A DNA stretch of 32,402 nt from Chitinivibrionales bacterium (GTDB taxonomy: Bacteria; Fibrobacterota; Chitinivibrionia; Chitinivibrionales; WJKA01), in assembly GCA_014728215.1 (NCBI GenBank), contig WJLZ01000198.1, positions 1 through 32,402 on the forward strand, written 5' to 3'. The notes beneath the pieces are model-generated. The model saw nothing but the letters and a program-made list of their open reading frames with translations, was not told where the DNA came from and searched no databases. Each line of letters begins with the position of its first letter. Within the stretch, counting starts at the first letter, position 1. Made by a program: the position numbers and the translations under genes. Positions 16,404 to 25,606 of this stretch are shown piece by piece.

Positions 16404-18104
16404 TTAAATTTCAATAGCGCTCAGCATTTCTTCGACTGTTGTCTCGCCTTTAATGAGCTTTTCCATTGCGCAGTCTTTAAGGGTTTTCATACCATCTTTA
16501 AGTGCCTGATCTTTGAGTACGTTTGGCGGAGCCCGATCGATAATCAAATCCTGAAGACCCCGCGTTGCCGGCATTACTTCATACAGTCCACAGCGTCCCC
16601 TGAAACCGGTACCGTTACACAGAGGACAACCAGTTCCCTTGAACTGGGTTATTTTTTTCGCTTGGTCCATATCGATATGCAAGATCCGGGCAAGTTCTTC
16701 ATTGTTTGTCTCTACCGGCTCTTTGCAATCGGGGCAAATTTTGCGTACAAGGCGCTGGGCGATAACGATTCGCACCGATGAGGCCACCAGAAAGGGTTCA
16801 ACACCCATATCGATTAGCCGGGCTATTGTTGCAACCGAATTATTAGTATGGAGGGTACTGAAAACCAGGTGACCGGTAAGCGCCGACTTGATGGCTATTT
16901 CTGCGGTTTCTCCATCACGAATTTCACCGAGCATGATAATGTCCGGATCCTGACGGAGAAAGGATCGGAGGGCCGAGGCAAAACTTAAACCGATATCGCT
17001 GTTGACATTTACCTGATTGATACCATCGATATTGTATTCCACAGGATCTTCTACGGTCATGATATTGACATAGGGTTGGTTGAGCAGGCTCAGGGCGGAG
17101 TACAGCGTGGTCGTTTTTCCACTTCCGGTAGGGCCGGTAACCAGAAACATACCGAAGGGAGAATGAATCGCTTCCATAATATGTGTAAGGCTTGTTGATG
17201 GAATACCAAGTTTTTCCATATCGAGCACAAGATTGGATGCATCGAGAATACGCATCACCACTTTTTCGCCGTAAATAGTCGGTATTGTACTGACACGTAT
17301 ATCGACCGTATTAATGCCGATTTTAATTTTTATCCGTCCATCCTGCGGAAGCCGTCGCTCCGATATGTCCAGATCAGCCATAATCTTTATCCGTGAAATG
17401 ATTGCAGGCCGAAGTCGGTAGGGAAGGGATGAAATCGTCATGAGTCTGCCGTCGATCCGATACCGCATCCTGAACACTTTCTGATAGGTTTCAAGATGGA
17501 TGTCACTGGCATCCTTTTTAACAGCTTCGACAATAATATGGTTCACCAGTTTTACGACAGGCGCTTCGGAAATAGCAGCGCTGATATCATCGACTGCATC
17601 ATCGTCATCCTGTCCCTCTAAAACCTCAAATTCCTCTTCCTTGATATCGCTGAGAATTTCCTCAACATCGTCATCATCAGTGGCATAATTGAGCTTGATT
17701 GCCTCTTTTATTCCTTCAACGGGCGCCATGATCGGTTTGACATTACAGCCGGTCAGAAACTTGACCGCATCGAGAACAAAAAGGTTTTTAGGATCGGAAA
17801 TCGCTACGGTGAGTACTTTGTTTGTTTTATCGATTGCAATGATGCCGTATTTCTGAGCAATGTCCAAAGGGACAATCTCCACTACGGAAGAATCCAGCTC
17901 AATGTCTTTCAACTCGAGTTCCTGAGATTCGAACTGTTTTGCCAGAAAGGCACCTATTTCCTCGATACTCTGAATGATATCGGTGGCAATTAAGGCTTCG
18001 GTCAATTTACCGCCGTTTGAACTCTGATATTTAAGGGCCGTAAGAAGTTGTTCTTTTGTTAAAAAGTTCTTATCAACAAGGATCTGGCTGATTTTCTGTG
18101 CCAT
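16404..18104 (-). CDS. pilB: Type IV pilus assembly (extension) ATPase PilB
   Basis: 566 residues, normal for PilB. The N-terminal MshEN-type domain spans about residues 5-150, a family region known in some members to bind cyclic-di-GMP. The ATPase core has Walker A GPTGSGKTTT (near 326), the Asp box MTVEDPVEY, Walker B IIMLGEIRDGETAEIA and the His box GHLVFSTLHTNNS. Zinc-binding cysteines are CPDC (near 456) and CPLC...RC (near 494). It powers pilin polymerisation at the inner membrane. An acidic linker of about residues 140-175 (DDDDVEEIL, EGQDDDDAVDD) lies between the N-domain and the core. The gene upstream encodes an unknown membrane-anchored protein and pilT follows. Confidence 0.95.
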   Translation of the reverse strand: MAQKISQILVDKNFLTKEQLLTALKYQSSNGGKLTEALIATDIIQSIEEIGAFLAKQFESQELELKDIELDSSVVEIVPLDIAQKYGIIAIDKTNKVLTVAISDPKNLFVLDAVKFLTGCNVKPIMAPVEGIKEAIKLNYATDDDDVEEILSDIKEEEFEVLEGQDDDDAVDDISAAISEAPVVKLVNHIIVEAVKKDASDIHLETYQKVFRMRYRIDGRLMTISSLPYRLRPAIISRIKIMADLDISERRLPQDGRIKIKIGINTVDIRVSTIPTIYGEKVVMRILDASNLVLDMEKLGIPSTSLTHIMEAIHSPFGMFLVTGPTGSGKTTTLYSALSLLNQPYVNIMTVEDPVEYNIDGINQVNVNSDIGLSFASALRSFLRQDPDIIMLGEIRDGETAEIAIKSALTGHLVFSTLHTNNSVATIARLIDMGVEPFLVASSVRIVIAQRLVRKICPDCKEPVETNNEELARILHIDMDQAKKITQFKGTGCPLCNGTGFRGRCGLYEVMPATRGLQDLIIDRAPPNVLKDQALKDGMKTLKDCAMEKLIKGETTVEEMLSAIEI

Positions 18105-18215
18105 ATTCTGCTTTTGGTAGTATTCAAGGATGTTAGGATATCTCTATTATTTTATCCTAAAGGGACGGAACAATGCAAGATAAAGCTTTGGAAGATAAAT
18201 TGAAAGGATAAGAAG

Positions 18216-19046
18216 CTATAAAAAATCGGCCTGATCTTTTTGAATGCTGATTTTATTCATTGCATTTTTTTGTATCTGGTAGTAAAAATGTTTTGAATCG
18301 GGAGAAATAATGTTCGATTTTTCACCCGAGGATTTCCGGTATGAACCTGGAGGCAGGGCGATAACTTTTCGGGGACGGAAATGATTGCGCAAGCTTCGTA
18401 TCTCCATGTCCTCTGCCCGGCTGATTATCAGTATATCGATCGATTCTTTGAGAACGGGAAGCATTATTGAATCGGATACACCGAACCGGGAATCACAAAT
18501 AAGGAATGTGATTTTGTCTAATTCGGCCAGGAGGCCGGGGACATTATTGTCACCCGCAACAACCCTGATTTTACCACCGGAATCGAGGGTGTACCGCGAG
18601 GTCGCAAAAGTGGGGGAATTATCGGAAGCCCCCTCCGGTTCGATTGTATCGATTCCAAGGGTTATCTGTTGTACCGGTTCGGGGGTTACCTTCGAAAGAG
18701 ATGGAGAAAACGATGGAAGGGTGACCAGCGAGATGCTGTCGAAGGGAAATTGTACCCCTTCGGCGCCGGATGAAACCGAGAGAGGGAGTATGGTTGCATA
18801 ATCCGGCGATCGGACAAGAGCAAGCCAGGTTACTGACGAATTCCCCGCCAGAATGCATTTTTTTTCAAATATAAAGGGATTATTCCGTCCTTGTTTTGCA
18901 TACCAGGTCAACAGTACCACAATCGTAACAATCACGACAATACGAAGCAGGGAACGGCGGCTCGAATGCTTGTTGCCTGAATAAAAAGAACTTGCTTTCC
19001 GTACCCTGTTCAATCGTTCTTCCCGTTCTTCTCTTTGGTTGTACAT
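18216..19046 (-). CDS. Membrane-anchored protein of unknown function, possibly a degenerate ComEC-like metallo-beta-lactamase fold
   Basis: 276 residues. A basic, polar N-terminus (about 1-33) precedes one membrane segment (about 34-48, LLRIVVIVTIVVLLTWY), giving a cytoplasmic tail and a periplasmic body. I do not recognise a family with certainty. The stretch from about 180 (ITFLICDSRFG...IDILIISRAEDMEIRSLRNHFRPRKVIALPPGS) resembles the C-terminal part of ComEC-type metallo-beta-lactamase domains, where a histidine pair normally follows the DILIISHHG position. Those histidines are absent here, so any enzyme activity would be lost. It lies 30 bp after the mutarotase-like gene and 111 bp before pilB, so it is probably co-transcribed with the pilus genes. 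A link to pilus function or DNA uptake is inference. Confidence 0.6.
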   Translation of the reverse strand: MYNQREEREERLNRVRKASSFYSGNKHSSRRSLLRIVVIVTIVVLLTWYAKQGRNNPFIFEKKCILAGNSSVTWLALVRSPDYATILPLSVSSGAEGVQFPFDSISLVTLPSFSPSLSKVTPEPVQQITLGIDTIEPEGASDNSPTFATSRYTLDSGGKIRVVAGDNNVPGLLAELDKITFLICDSRFGVSDSIMLPVLKESIDILIISRAEDMEIRSLRNHFRPRKVIALPPGSYRKSSGEKSNIISPDSKHFYYQIQKNAMNKISIQKDQADFL

Positions 19047-19076
19047 AGACAGGTATGCTCCCGGAGGCGGAATGAT

Positions 19077-20195
19077 TTACAGCTCATTTGTTTTAAATGT
19101 CAATCTCGTTTCCCAATGAACAGACTCATCGGGGGAAACGGAAAACTTAACAAAGGGTTCCGGACAGACAGCGGTTTTTTCGGCATAAAAATTGTACTTC
19201 GAAGGCGGCTTGGTACCCTCGACCGTGATCGATGCACCGGAGAGCCGGTTCGTTACAATGCACTGATTTTCTTCGGGAACATGGGCAAGATCTTCAAATT
19301 CGGCCCAGAGAGCTTTACCGCCCAGATTGCCTGTTATATTCAGAACAGAATCGGATATCACCGCGTAACCTTCCATTTTTCTTTGAATTTTCTCACTTAC
19401 TTTCAGGACAAATGGAAACCTGCATCTGTACATGGAATCGACAGGATATTCATCAATGGTGATGAAATTGTGGCTGTAGTGTTCGGTGGTGATCTTCCGG
19501 TTGCCGATATTATGGAGCGTATGCGAAATTGTGACTGCCGGGGTATCCTGAGAAAGATATATCTGCTTGATATAAGAATATCCCCATCCTGATGCCATGG
19601 TCAGGTCCTGTTTAAATTCGATCCACTTGTTTCCTTCACACCTGATCTGCCACAGTCCCTGCTCGGCAACCGGGTAGGAGGTGTTCATGAAATATTTGTT
19701 TGTGGTTTTTATCAATTTGCCGACGCCGATTTTAACAAAGGTATCACCTGAATCTACGGCGGAAAAAAGCGGAGGGGTTTCCATATCGAACTCTTCTGCA
19801 GGTCCGATTCCGTGCCCCGGATCTGAAGGGTCGTGCGGGGTCTTCCATTCGGAGAAAAATGAATGACCGTTGTATTCGACCTTTGCGATCATTCCCGACC
19901 AGTCGAATCGTGTCCCCCGGTAATAGCCGCACCGGGAATTGGGGGTATAAATCGTCACACGAAGCATTCCGTTTTCAAGAATAATCCGGGGCGGGTCCAT
20001 TGAATCGCAAAATGCTATATTTGTTAAACGGCTGTTGCATTGTGATGGTGGGGTATGTCCCGTCGCGTTTTCAGAATCAGACATCTCCGCACGGTCCTGA
20101 GTGCGCGTTTTTTCGCATGTCGCATTGATCGATGTCAGACTGAGTGCAATAAGAAAGTAACCAAAAACACGTTTTTTACCCATAAAATACGCCAT
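19077..20195 (-). CDS. Exported galactose-mutarotase-like (aldose epimerase fold) protein
   Basis: 372 residues. The start at 20195 is supported by GGAGG five bases upstream; a second Met is four codons later. An N-terminal hydrophobic segment (about 11-25, FGYFLIALSLTSINA) suggests export, with a cysteine just after it; a lipobox is weak. The mature part resembles the galactose mutarotase-like beta-sandwich: ILENGMLRVTIYTPNSRCGYYRGTRFDWSGMIAKVEYNGHSFF, then HGIGPAEEF, later EHYSHNFITID. Such folds bind sugars and include aldose 1-epimerases and carbohydrate-binding enzymes; the substrate is unknown. It heads the minus-strand run that continues into pilB-pilT-pilC with a 30-bp gap to the next gene, although it may be only a neighbour. 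Confidence 0.75.
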   Translation of the reverse strand: MAYFMGKKRVFGYFLIALSLTSINATCEKTRTQDRAEMSDSENATGHTPPSQCNSRLTNIAFCDSMDPPRIILENGMLRVTIYTPNSRCGYYRGTRFDWSGMIAKVEYNGHSFFSEWKTPHDPSDPGHGIGPAEEFDMETPPLFSAVDSGDTFVKIGVGKLIKTTNKYFMNTSYPVAEQGLWQIRCEGNKWIEFKQDLTMASGWGYSYIKQIYLSQDTPAVTISHTLHNIGNRKITTEHYSHNFITIDEYPVDSMYRCRFPFVLKVSEKIQRKMEGYAVISDSVLNITGNLGGKALWAEFEDLAHVPEENQCIVTNRLSGASITVEGTKPPSKYNFYAEKTAVCPEPFVKFSVSPDESVHWETRLTFKTNEL

Positions 20196-20340
20196 AAATT
20201 CCTCCGGAACGGTTCAGTTATCCTATTAATCAAAATAATGCATTGTAGGGGGTGGAAGAATGATTTATGTGTCAATGGATTGTTTTTATTCCTGTAACAT
20301 AGTAGATTTTCTATATATACGCATAAAAAACCAATTAACG

Positions 20341-20369
20341 CTGAAAAAACGATGCTAATATACTATAAT
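20341..20369 (+). promoter_or_regulatory. Candidate sigma-70-type promoter of the TPR operon
   Basis: CTGAAA (20341-20346), a 17-bp spacer and a perfect TATAAT (20364-20369). The start of transcription would be near 20376, about 42 nt before the ATG. The -35 matches four of six bases. No other gene lies between it and the operon. Confidence 0.5.
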
Positions 20370-20417
20370 TAGGAAACATAATAACTTATAAATACATACG
20401 GCTGTAGCAACTTTTCA

Positions 20418-22535
20418 ATGTATCCCCAAAAATTGCGAAACAGTATTATTCTCATATTTTTTGCCGCAATAAGTGCATGGCCTCGCATATCTATAGCACT
20501 ATTCCCTTTGAATGATAAAAGTGGTAATCAGATGAATGAATGGGTCAGCTATGCTGTTCCTGATCTTCTTTTCAGGTCTTTAAGCATGCTGGAGGGGGTG
20601 CAGGTGTGGGATCCGATATTCCTTTTCAATGCTGATTCGGTGGGCTGGGAGATGGAATCGGATTCTCTTTTACAATTACACCGGCAGCAATGGGAATGGA
20701 ATATCGTTGCTGGTGGACGGTATCGGGTTAGTGGTGATACCGTTGCGCTGGAATTCCTTTTTATCGATGATGGAGAGGAAAGATGGGATAAAAAAAAGAT
20801 TACCGTGAGGGGTAATATCAGAACATTTTCTTATCTTTGCGATAAAATACTTAAAAGGTTTGTAGAGGATATTGGGCTTCCGGCATCAGAAAACGCTGCA
20901 TCCTATCTGAAAGATTCTCATGCAAGCCGTAATTATCAGGCCTATGCAACCTATGCAGCAGGATACGGATTCGAACTCACAGGGGAGTACCCTGCTGCTC
21001 TATCGGCCTATTACCGGGCAATCGATATAGATCCATCCTTCTCAATAGCCCGTTATCGCGCAGCGCGCATACATCTTCTTGCCGATAATCACGTAAAAGC
21101 GCTCGAGCTGCTCCAAAATTCAGGATTTACATCATCATTCGATCCCCTTGCCAAGGCATGGGCTGCCGAATTTTATATCGACAATGAAACACCTGAAAAA
21201 GCACTTGGATTTACCGATAAAAACCGGAGTGTTCTTGAGAAAACCGCGTGTGGACTGAAAGCTCTGGGCAAAGCCCATCTTCTTGAAGGGGCCTATGACC
21301 GGGCGGAAGCAATGCTTACCAGGGCTTCAGCCTTCGGCCCGTCGGACCTGGAAACCGAGTTTTTACTGGCCACGGTTTTTCTTTCTACCGGACGGTTTAC
21401 CAGGGCTTCAGAGATTTTCAACCATCTGATCGAACTCCAGCCCCGCAATATGAAATATTATTCCCATCTCGGTGGGGCATTTCGCCGGGCGGGCAAACTG
21501 ATGGAGTCGGTTCAGGTTCTCGAGAATGCACTCAATATCGAACCGGATAATCCATCAATTCTGATCAGTCTTGCCCAAACCTATTCTCATCTGGAATGGT
21601 ATGAAAAAGCGGAGCAACTGCTTTTGCATGCCCTTGAGATAAATCCTGATCTTGATGTTATCCATTTAAATCTCGGGGTACTCTATTGGCATCTCGGCAA
21701 AAAGGAGAAGGCCGAAAAAATATTTACCCAGTCGACAAAATCCGTAAAAAACACACAGCTGGCGCTTAATAACCGCGGAAATATCCATTTTCTCAAAGGT
21801 GAAATCAAAAAGGCAATCAAATGTTACCGTAAAGCGGATAAGGCCGGTAAAAAAAGTGATATTATCCTGTCGAATATGGCATCCGCCTATTTGGCGGTAG
21901 GGAACAAAAAGGATGCGTTTGCGTGCCTTGAAGAACTGATCCGCTTGTCTCCCGTCAATATCGACGCCCTCGATCAACTTGCCCGTATTGCCGAAGAACA
22001 GGAAAAATATAAAAAAGCCGAGGAGTATTATCTCGAAATTCTGCAAGCGATGCCTCATTCCGAAGATGCAGTGACCGGTCTTGTGGGTATTTACAGAAAA
22101 CAGGAAAGGTATGATGATGCTGTTGCTGTTGTTGAATCCTACCTTAATCGGTATCCCGGAGACAAGCGTCTGCGGCTGCTTCTTGCAGATATCTATTCCC
22201 AACGGGGATGGTATGAAGTTGCTGTGGCAAAATATGAGGAGATGATACGGGATTTTCCCGACGATCCCCAAATCAAGTTACGGTTCGGTAAGAGCATATA
22301 CGATGGTATTACTTATCGGGAAAACAGCAACCATGACCGGGCTGTTTACGTCCTAAAAAGCGCCGCCGCCGGCCTGCCCGGTAATCCTGAACCGGATTAT
22401 CTGATCGGTATGATATACATGGACAAAAAGTACAAAGCTCTCGCTGTGGAACACTGGAACAACGCACTAAGCAAAGCAACCGACAGGCGGCTCATTGCCA
22501 GGATACAGGATTTGATAGCAAAGGCGCAGCGATGA
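20418..22535 (+). CDS. Exported TPR protein with TolB/CsgG-like N-terminal domain
   Basis: 705 residues. A signal-like segment (about 8-24, SIILIFFAAISAWPRIS) precedes a domain at about 25-165 beginning IALFPLNDKSGNQMNEWVSYAVPDLLFRSLSML. This resembles the beta-alpha domain found before TPRs in TolB-N/FlgO/CsgG-like proteins. Residues about 172-640 are roughly a dozen tetratricopeptide repeats, for example YAAGYGFELTGEYPAALSAYYRAIDIDP and LNLGVLYWHLGKKEKAEKIF. TPRs form protein-binding superhelices. The gene opens a three-gene operon: its TGA overlaps the next ATG (ATGA). No Shine-Dalgarno was seen at the ATG. It is probably periplasmic, binding partners encoded in the operon; its function is unknown. 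Confidence 0.8.
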   Translation: MYPQKLRNSIILIFFAAISAWPRISIALFPLNDKSGNQMNEWVSYAVPDLLFRSLSMLEGVQVWDPIFLFNADSVGWEMESDSLLQLHRQQWEWNIVAGGRYRVSGDTVALEFLFIDDGEERWDKKKITVRGNIRTFSYLCDKILKRFVEDIGLPASENAASYLKDSHASRNYQAYATYAAGYGFELTGEYPAALSAYYRAIDIDPSFSIARYRAARIHLLADNHVKALELLQNSGFTSSFDPLAKAWAAEFYIDNETPEKALGFTDKNRSVLEKTACGLKALGKAHLLEGAYDRAEAMLTRASAFGPSDLETEFLLATVFLSTGRFTRASEIFNHLIELQPRNMKYYSHLGGAFRRAGKLMESVQVLENALNIEPDNPSILISLAQTYSHLEWYEKAEQLLLHALEINPDLDVIHLNLGVLYWHLGKKEKAEKIFTQSTKSVKNTQLALNNRGNIHFLKGEIKKAIKCYRKADKAGKKSDIILSNMASAYLAVGNKKDAFACLEELIRLSPVNIDALDQLARIAEEQEKYKKAEEYYLEILQAMPHSEDAVTGLVGIYRKQERYDDAVAVVESYLNRYPGDKRLRLLLADIYSQRGWYEVAVAKYEEMIRDFPDDPQIKLRFGKSIYDGITYRENSNHDRAVYVLKSAAAGLPGNPEPDYLIGMIYMDKKYKALAVEHWNNALSKATDRRLIARIQDLIAKAQR

Positions 22536-25500
22536 ACAATAGCCGGTTTTTAATTTCTTCACTGTTTTATCGTGGGACACTTCTGGTGCTCCTTTGCAGC
22601 GCATTTTTGTTTGGCCGGCCCGACACAGTACCCACCTGGCTGGATACAATTCCTCCGGAAATAACGATATCGCCAAAAGAAAAATATCACCGCACGATTT
22701 TTCATGTATCGCTGGAAGCCGATGAGGTCGCTACCATTTTCATGGGCATTAATACCCGCAAAAAAATGAAGGTATACCGCCGTCCGGTGACAATTACCGA
22801 TGATGGGAAAGTGACTATTTACTTTCGTGGAGAAGACGATTTTGGAAATGCCTCGGAACTGGATTCCATGATATATGTGCTGGACCGCCGTTTGCCGCAG
22901 CTGAAATTTCAGCCGGAGCCGGGGCAGTATCGAAAAGAGATTGTAATCCATCTTTATTCCGATGAACCGGTGCAGTATTTTTTCCACCGTTCCGAAGACG
23001 ACATGCCGGGGAAAAAAATTCCCGATTCACTTGTCGTCTCTCGGAGTCTGAAGGGCTTTTTCAGTGTACTGGACAGTGCCGGAAACCGGACGTTCAGTGA
23101 TATGGTACACTATACTGTCGACACAACGAAAATTGAGGTTTCAGCTTCGCCTCCCGAAGGCTTATATAGTCAATTACAGGAAATCAACCTTTCTTCGACC
23201 CCCACGGCGGAGATCTACTATTCCTTCGATCCGTCCGCTCCAGCCGACTGGTTTGACAAATACGATAAACCGGTAAAGCTTCCCTACGGACTGACCGTCC
23301 TCAGATACTTTGCACGCACAAAAAGCGGTGTGAAATCCGGGATCTATCACTCAAAATATGTCGTGGATACAATCGCCCCTTCGGTCAGGTTCGATTACCG
23401 TCAGGGACCATCGATAGACACCGTGGTTTTAAGTAGCCGTGAAAAGGCAAACATCTGGTATACCCTTGAGGGCACGGTGCCCACCGAAGAGAGCATTCCC
23501 TACACAGGCCCGATTACGGTTAAGAAAGTAGACCGGAGCACCATCCGGGCCAGAGCAAAAGACAAGGCAGGGAATCTGTCGCAACCCTTTGAGTGGGAGC
23601 GCAAGTATGATAAAGCTCCTCCTGTTGTTACTCTGTCACATCCGGAAGGCCTGTATACCAAAAAGCTTTCGGTTCAGATCAGCGCTAATGAACCGGCGAA
23701 TATTTACTATACGCTGGATGGTATGGAGCCGACAACGAAGTCCTTTTTATATCGGGAGCCTCTTTCGATTACAAAGGAAGGAACGACTGTTCTCAGGTGT
23801 CGTGCAGTCGACAGAGCGGGAAACAGATCGGAGGAGGTTACTGCTACCTATACGATCGATACCAAACCGCCTCTTGTCAAAGCGCGGATCGAACAGAATG
23901 TACAAGAGAATATCTATACGGTAACGCTCTATTCCAACGAACCGGTACGGATTCATTATGAAACAGGTTCTGTAACGCCGGGGATGTCGTCGCCGGTGTA
24001 TCGGGAGAAACTTACCATGCGCAGCGGACAGGTGCTTCGATATTTTGCCCTGGACAGTGCCGGGAACCGGAGTAAGGTCCGGGTGATGAAAGACCTGATT
24101 CGTCCGATCGTCTCCGCCTCACCGGGGGGAGGTATATTCAACAGGCAGGTCCGTATCGGTTTTATAACCAACATGAGTTCTACCATTAAATGGCGCCTGC
24201 TTCCCGATACCACTTTCCGCGCCTTCCGGGATTCCATAGAGCTTTCGCGCCAGGGGACACACTCGATAGAATATTATTCAGTTACCGCCGACGGTATGCG
24301 GAGTCCCTTTCACCGAAACGAGTATGTTCTCGACTGGACATCTCCCCAAGTCAACGTGACGCTACGCAGGGGGATCGGTGATTCGGTGTCGGTATTTTTC
24401 GAATGCAGTGAGAATGCAACAATATATTACACAACCGATGGTTCGAGTCCTCTTTTCAGCGGCACGGTCAAAATGGCCGCCAATAAATTTCTTTCATCCC
24501 GTGACCGGATCAGTGTGATGCGTGACAAAGAGATCCGGCTGACTTTTTATGCCGAAGACATTGCCGGTAACCAGAGTGCATTGTCGATATATGATCTTTC
24601 GAAACCCCGGGTAACTCCAAATGTTCCCTCAGGGCCCGAGAGGGTCTATAACCGGTTTCTTTCGGTATCGCTGAATACACTCGACGACCGTTCTCAAATC
24701 TATTACAGCCGTCACGGCAACAGGCCGACTCTCGACTCAACACTCTATACCGCGCCGATCACCCTTCTCCATTCCGATACAATTGTAGCATTCGTTATGG
24801 ATGCATCCGGATTCAAGGGAGATCTCGATACGTTCATTTATCATATCGATCTACCTCCTTCTGCCCGGTTTACTACTTCTCCGGACACCATATATGCCGG
24901 CGCTCCTATGATGTTTAATGCCCTTTCGACGACGGATCCCGAAGCTGCTCCTGAAGAACTGCTGTTCCGGTGGGATTACAATGGAGACGGTGTTTTTGAT
25001 ACTGATTTCGATGCCGGACCGAAAAATGAGTTTGTCTTTGATCGGGGCGGCCTCTATCCGGTCCAGCTTGAGGTTAAGGATCCTTCAGGCCGTACCGGAG
25101 AAATCGTTCGAAAGATCCGGGTTCATGAATTATGTCCTCAGGGAATGCGGTATGTTATCGACAAAAATGGTCGCAGCTTCTGTATCGATAGGTATGAATG
25201 GCCGAATATCCGGAAGAAGGTTCCACAGACCGGCTTTACATGGATAGAGGCAAAAATGGAGTGTATCAATGCAGGAAAGCGGCTCTGCACTGCCCAAGAA
25301 TGGGAGAGTGCATGCCGGGGAGCAAGCGTAACTGCCTATCCCTATGGTTCTTCCCATGAAGAGAAGCGATGCCCCGACAAGGGGAGGAGGCTTTTCAAAT
25401 CAGGGTCTTTTAATCGATGTGGTGAAGGGTATGGGCTTTCGGACATGGTTGGTAATGCCTGGGAATGGGTCGATTCCAGACGGGGCGATTATCCTCTTAT

Positions 25501-25606
25501 GGTGGGCGGGTCGATTACGGACGGAAAGGATGCCCATTGCGGCGCCGTATCACCGGGAACAGTAACCACACGTTCGGCTCATATCGGATTCAGGTGTTGC
25601 AGATGA
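22532..25606 (+). CDS. Surface-type protein: nine Ig-like (chitobiase C-terminal-like) repeats, PKD domain, SUMF1-like domain
   Basis: 1024 residues. An N-terminal hydrophobic segment (about 9-25, FYRGTLLVLLCSAFLFG) is a likely signal peptide. About nine repeats of roughly 80 residues follow (starting near 39, 118, 198, 279, 360, 444, 523, 603 and 690). Each has PxVxxSPxxG..., a central IYYTxDGxxP and a final FRAxDxAGNxS, the pattern of chitobiase/beta-hexosaminidase C-terminal-like modules (CHB_HEX_C). Residues about 773-866 are a PKD domain (FDALSTTDPE..., RWDYNGDGVFDTDFD). Residues about 868-1024 resemble a sulfatase-modifying-factor (SUMF1/FGE) domain: SFCIDRYEWPN, RLCTAQEWESACRG, GLSDMVGNAWEW, HIGFRCC. 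The paired active-site cysteines of true formylglycine enzymes are not evident, so a binding rather than enzymatic role is likely. It overlaps its neighbours by ATGA at both ends. Confidence 0.85.
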   Translation: MNNSRFLISSLFYRGTLLVLLCSAFLFGRPDTVPTWLDTIPPEITISPKEKYHRTIFHVSLEADEVATIFMGINTRKKMKVYRRPVTITDDGKVTIYFRGEDDFGNASELDSMIYVLDRRLPQLKFQPEPGQYRKEIVIHLYSDEPVQYFFHRSEDDMPGKKIPDSLVVSRSLKGFFSVLDSAGNRTFSDMVHYTVDTTKIEVSASPPEGLYSQLQEINLSSTPTAEIYYSFDPSAPADWFDKYDKPVKLPYGLTVLRYFARTKSGVKSGIYHSKYVVDTIAPSVRFDYRQGPSIDTVVLSSREKANIWYTLEGTVPTEESIPYTGPITVKKVDRSTIRARAKDKAGNLSQPFEWERKYDKAPPVVTLSHPEGLYTKKLSVQISANEPANIYYTLDGMEPTTKSFLYREPLSITKEGTTVLRCRAVDRAGNRSEEVTATYTIDTKPPLVKARIEQNVQENIYTVTLYSNEPVRIHYETGSVTPGMSSPVYREKLTMRSGQVLRYFALDSAGNRSKVRVMKDLIRPIVSASPGGGIFNRQVRIGFITNMSSTIKWRLLPDTTFRAFRDSIELSRQGTHSIEYYSVTADGMRSPFHRNEYVLDWTSPQVNVTLRRGIGDSVSVFFECSENATIYYTTDGSSPLFSGTVKMAANKFLSSRDRISVMRDKEIRLTFYAEDIAGNQSALSIYDLSKPRVTPNVPSGPERVYNRFLSVSLNTLDDRSQIYYSRHGNRPTLDSTLYTAPITLLHSDTIVAFVMDASGFKGDLDTFIYHIDLPPSARFTTSPDTIYAGAPMMFNALSTTDPEAAPEELLFRWDYNGDGVFDTDFDAGPKNEFVFDRGGLYPVQLEVKDPSGRTGEIVRKIRVHELCPQGMRYVIDKNGRSFCIDRYEWPNIRKKVPQTGFTWIEAKMECINAGKRLCTAQEWESACRGASVTAYPYGSSHEEKRCPDKGRRLFKSGSFNRCGEGYGLSDMVGNAWEWVDSRRGDYPLMVGGSITDGKDAHCGAVSPGTVTTRSAHIGFRCCR

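Noticed and set aside
20242-20275. Minus-strand TTGACA with TACAAT as promoter of the mutarotase-like gene
   Set aside because: The two elements are 22 bp apart, too far for a normal promoter, and no other -10 fits.
21666-22271. 201-codon minus-strand open frame inside the first TPR gene
   Set aside because: It lies entirely antisense to a clear TPR coding frame and has no recognisable domain or start signal.
25465-25602. Extension of the giant TPR protein upstream to 25465
   Set aside because: It would lie inside the previous gene and precede the signal peptide; the ATGA overlap at 25603 is the natural start.
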